Below are positions 63,625-64,000 of a stretch of DNA of 64,000 nucleotides, in pieces. The position numbers and the translations under genes were made by a program. The first letter of the stretch is position 1. Each line of letters opens with the position of its first letter. Below the pieces are notes generated by a model, which ran no database searches, had not been told where the DNA came from, and saw only the letters and a list, made by a program, of their open reading frames with translations. The stretch is from Yersinia proxima (GTDB lineage Bacteria; Pseudomonadota; Gammaproteobacteria; Enterobacterales; Enterobacteriaceae): the NCBI RefSeq assembly GCF_902170785.1, contig NZ_CABHYG010000004.1:620001-684000 (forward strand), given 5' to 3'.

Positions 63625-64000
63625 TCACAGCATTAAACCACGGTATTTTTCGCGCAGATGATGGCGAATACCAATAGCCGCTAAATTAAGGCCTACCACA
63701 ATAATCACCAGCAGTAGCGCAGTGGCAAAGACTAATGGCCGGGCAGATTCTACATTGGGGCTTTGGAATGCCATATCGTATATCTGGAAACTTAAATGCA
63801 TAAATTTACGTTCTAAATGCAGGAATGGGAAAACACCGTCTACTGGTAATAGTGGCGCTGATTTCACCACCCCCACCAACATCAATGGTGCCGTTTCCCC
63901 TGCGGCCCGTGCTACCGCTAAAATCAGCCCGGTTATCATCGCGGGAGCAGCCATTGGTAACACAATATGCCACAGCGTCTCAGCTTTACTCGCCCCCAGT
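63625..64000 (-). CDS. pstA: Phosphate permease PstA (partial, 5' end outside window)
   Basis: C-terminal ~124 residues of a PstA-type permease. The segment GASKAETLWHIVLPMAAPAM is the EAA-type loop that contacts the ATPase, followed by two membrane helices (LVFATALLLVIIVVGLNLAA). Ends IRHHLREKYRGLML. Upstream of pstB on the same strand. Confidence 0.9.
   Translation of the reverse strand, partial: LGASKAETLWHIVLPMAAPAMITGLILAVARAAGETAPLMLVGVVKSAPLLPVDGVFPFLHLERKFMHLSFQIYDMAFQSPNVESARPLVFATALLLVIIVVGLNLAAIGIRHHLREKYRGLML

Overview
The window looks like a chromosomal segment of a Yersinia species, probably from the Y. enterocolitica group; the species cannot be fixed from sequence alone. Reasons: the gene order closely follows the Escherichia coli maeB–nudK–acrD–ypfM–yffB–dapE–ypfN–ypfH–tmcA–ypfJ–purC–bamC–dapA–gcvR–bcp–perM–bepA–yfgD–hda–uraA–upp–purM–purN block, the proteins read as enterobacterial orthologues, there are several 127-bp ERIC elements including a longer form with a 76-bp insert, and nap is the short napFDABC form next to narP.

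Layout. 1–5.7 kb: sialic-acid catabolism (nanT partial, an RpiR-type regulator, nanQ, nanK, divergent nanE-nanA), with three copies of a GGAGT-N3-ACTCC operator-like palindrome before the transcription units. 5.7–8.4 kb: yfeX, yfeY and a periplasmic OB-fold protein. 8.4–22.8 kb: a roughly 14-kb integrated island inside ypeA, bounded by a perfect 193-bp direct repeat, with a tyrosine integrase at the right end. It carries a TrfA-like replication initiator followed by four iteron-like repeats, small regulators, an isolated trbJ-trbK-trbL fragment of a P-type conjugation system behind an eight-unit 11-bp phased repeat array, a HigA-like protein, and an AT-rich cassette with a controller-like HTH protein, a cytosine-C5 methyltransferase, a DUF262 protein, a DUF3696-type ATPase and an unrecognised protein. 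The cassette looks like a phage-defence locus.

22.6–39.5 kb: ypeA (with an island-supplied 3' end), hemF, yaiI, a LysR/LuxR pair, maeB, nudK, the periplasmic nitrate reductase operon with narP, and acrD. 39.5–41.4 kb: a small accessory insertion between acrD and ypfM holds a 37-codon gene, a perfect 12-bp hairpin and a stand-alone YcaO-family protein. The peptide has an N-terminal hydrophobic stretch after Met-Gly and an acidic, helix-prone C-terminal half that resembles the follower of the bottromycin precursor. This is the best candidate for an undescribed RiPP-like system here. 41–64 kb: housekeeping genes for lysine/peptidoglycan precursors (dapE, dapA), purines (purC, purM, purN), pyrimidine salvage (upp, uraA), outer-membrane assembly (bamC, bepA), replication control (hda with a CUG start), tRNA acetylation (tmcA), spermidine acetylation (speG) and phosphate uptake (pstB, partial pstA).

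Limits: all assignments are by reading the sequence and remembered family features. No searches were run, and start codons were picked by Shine-Dalgarno context and known orthologues.
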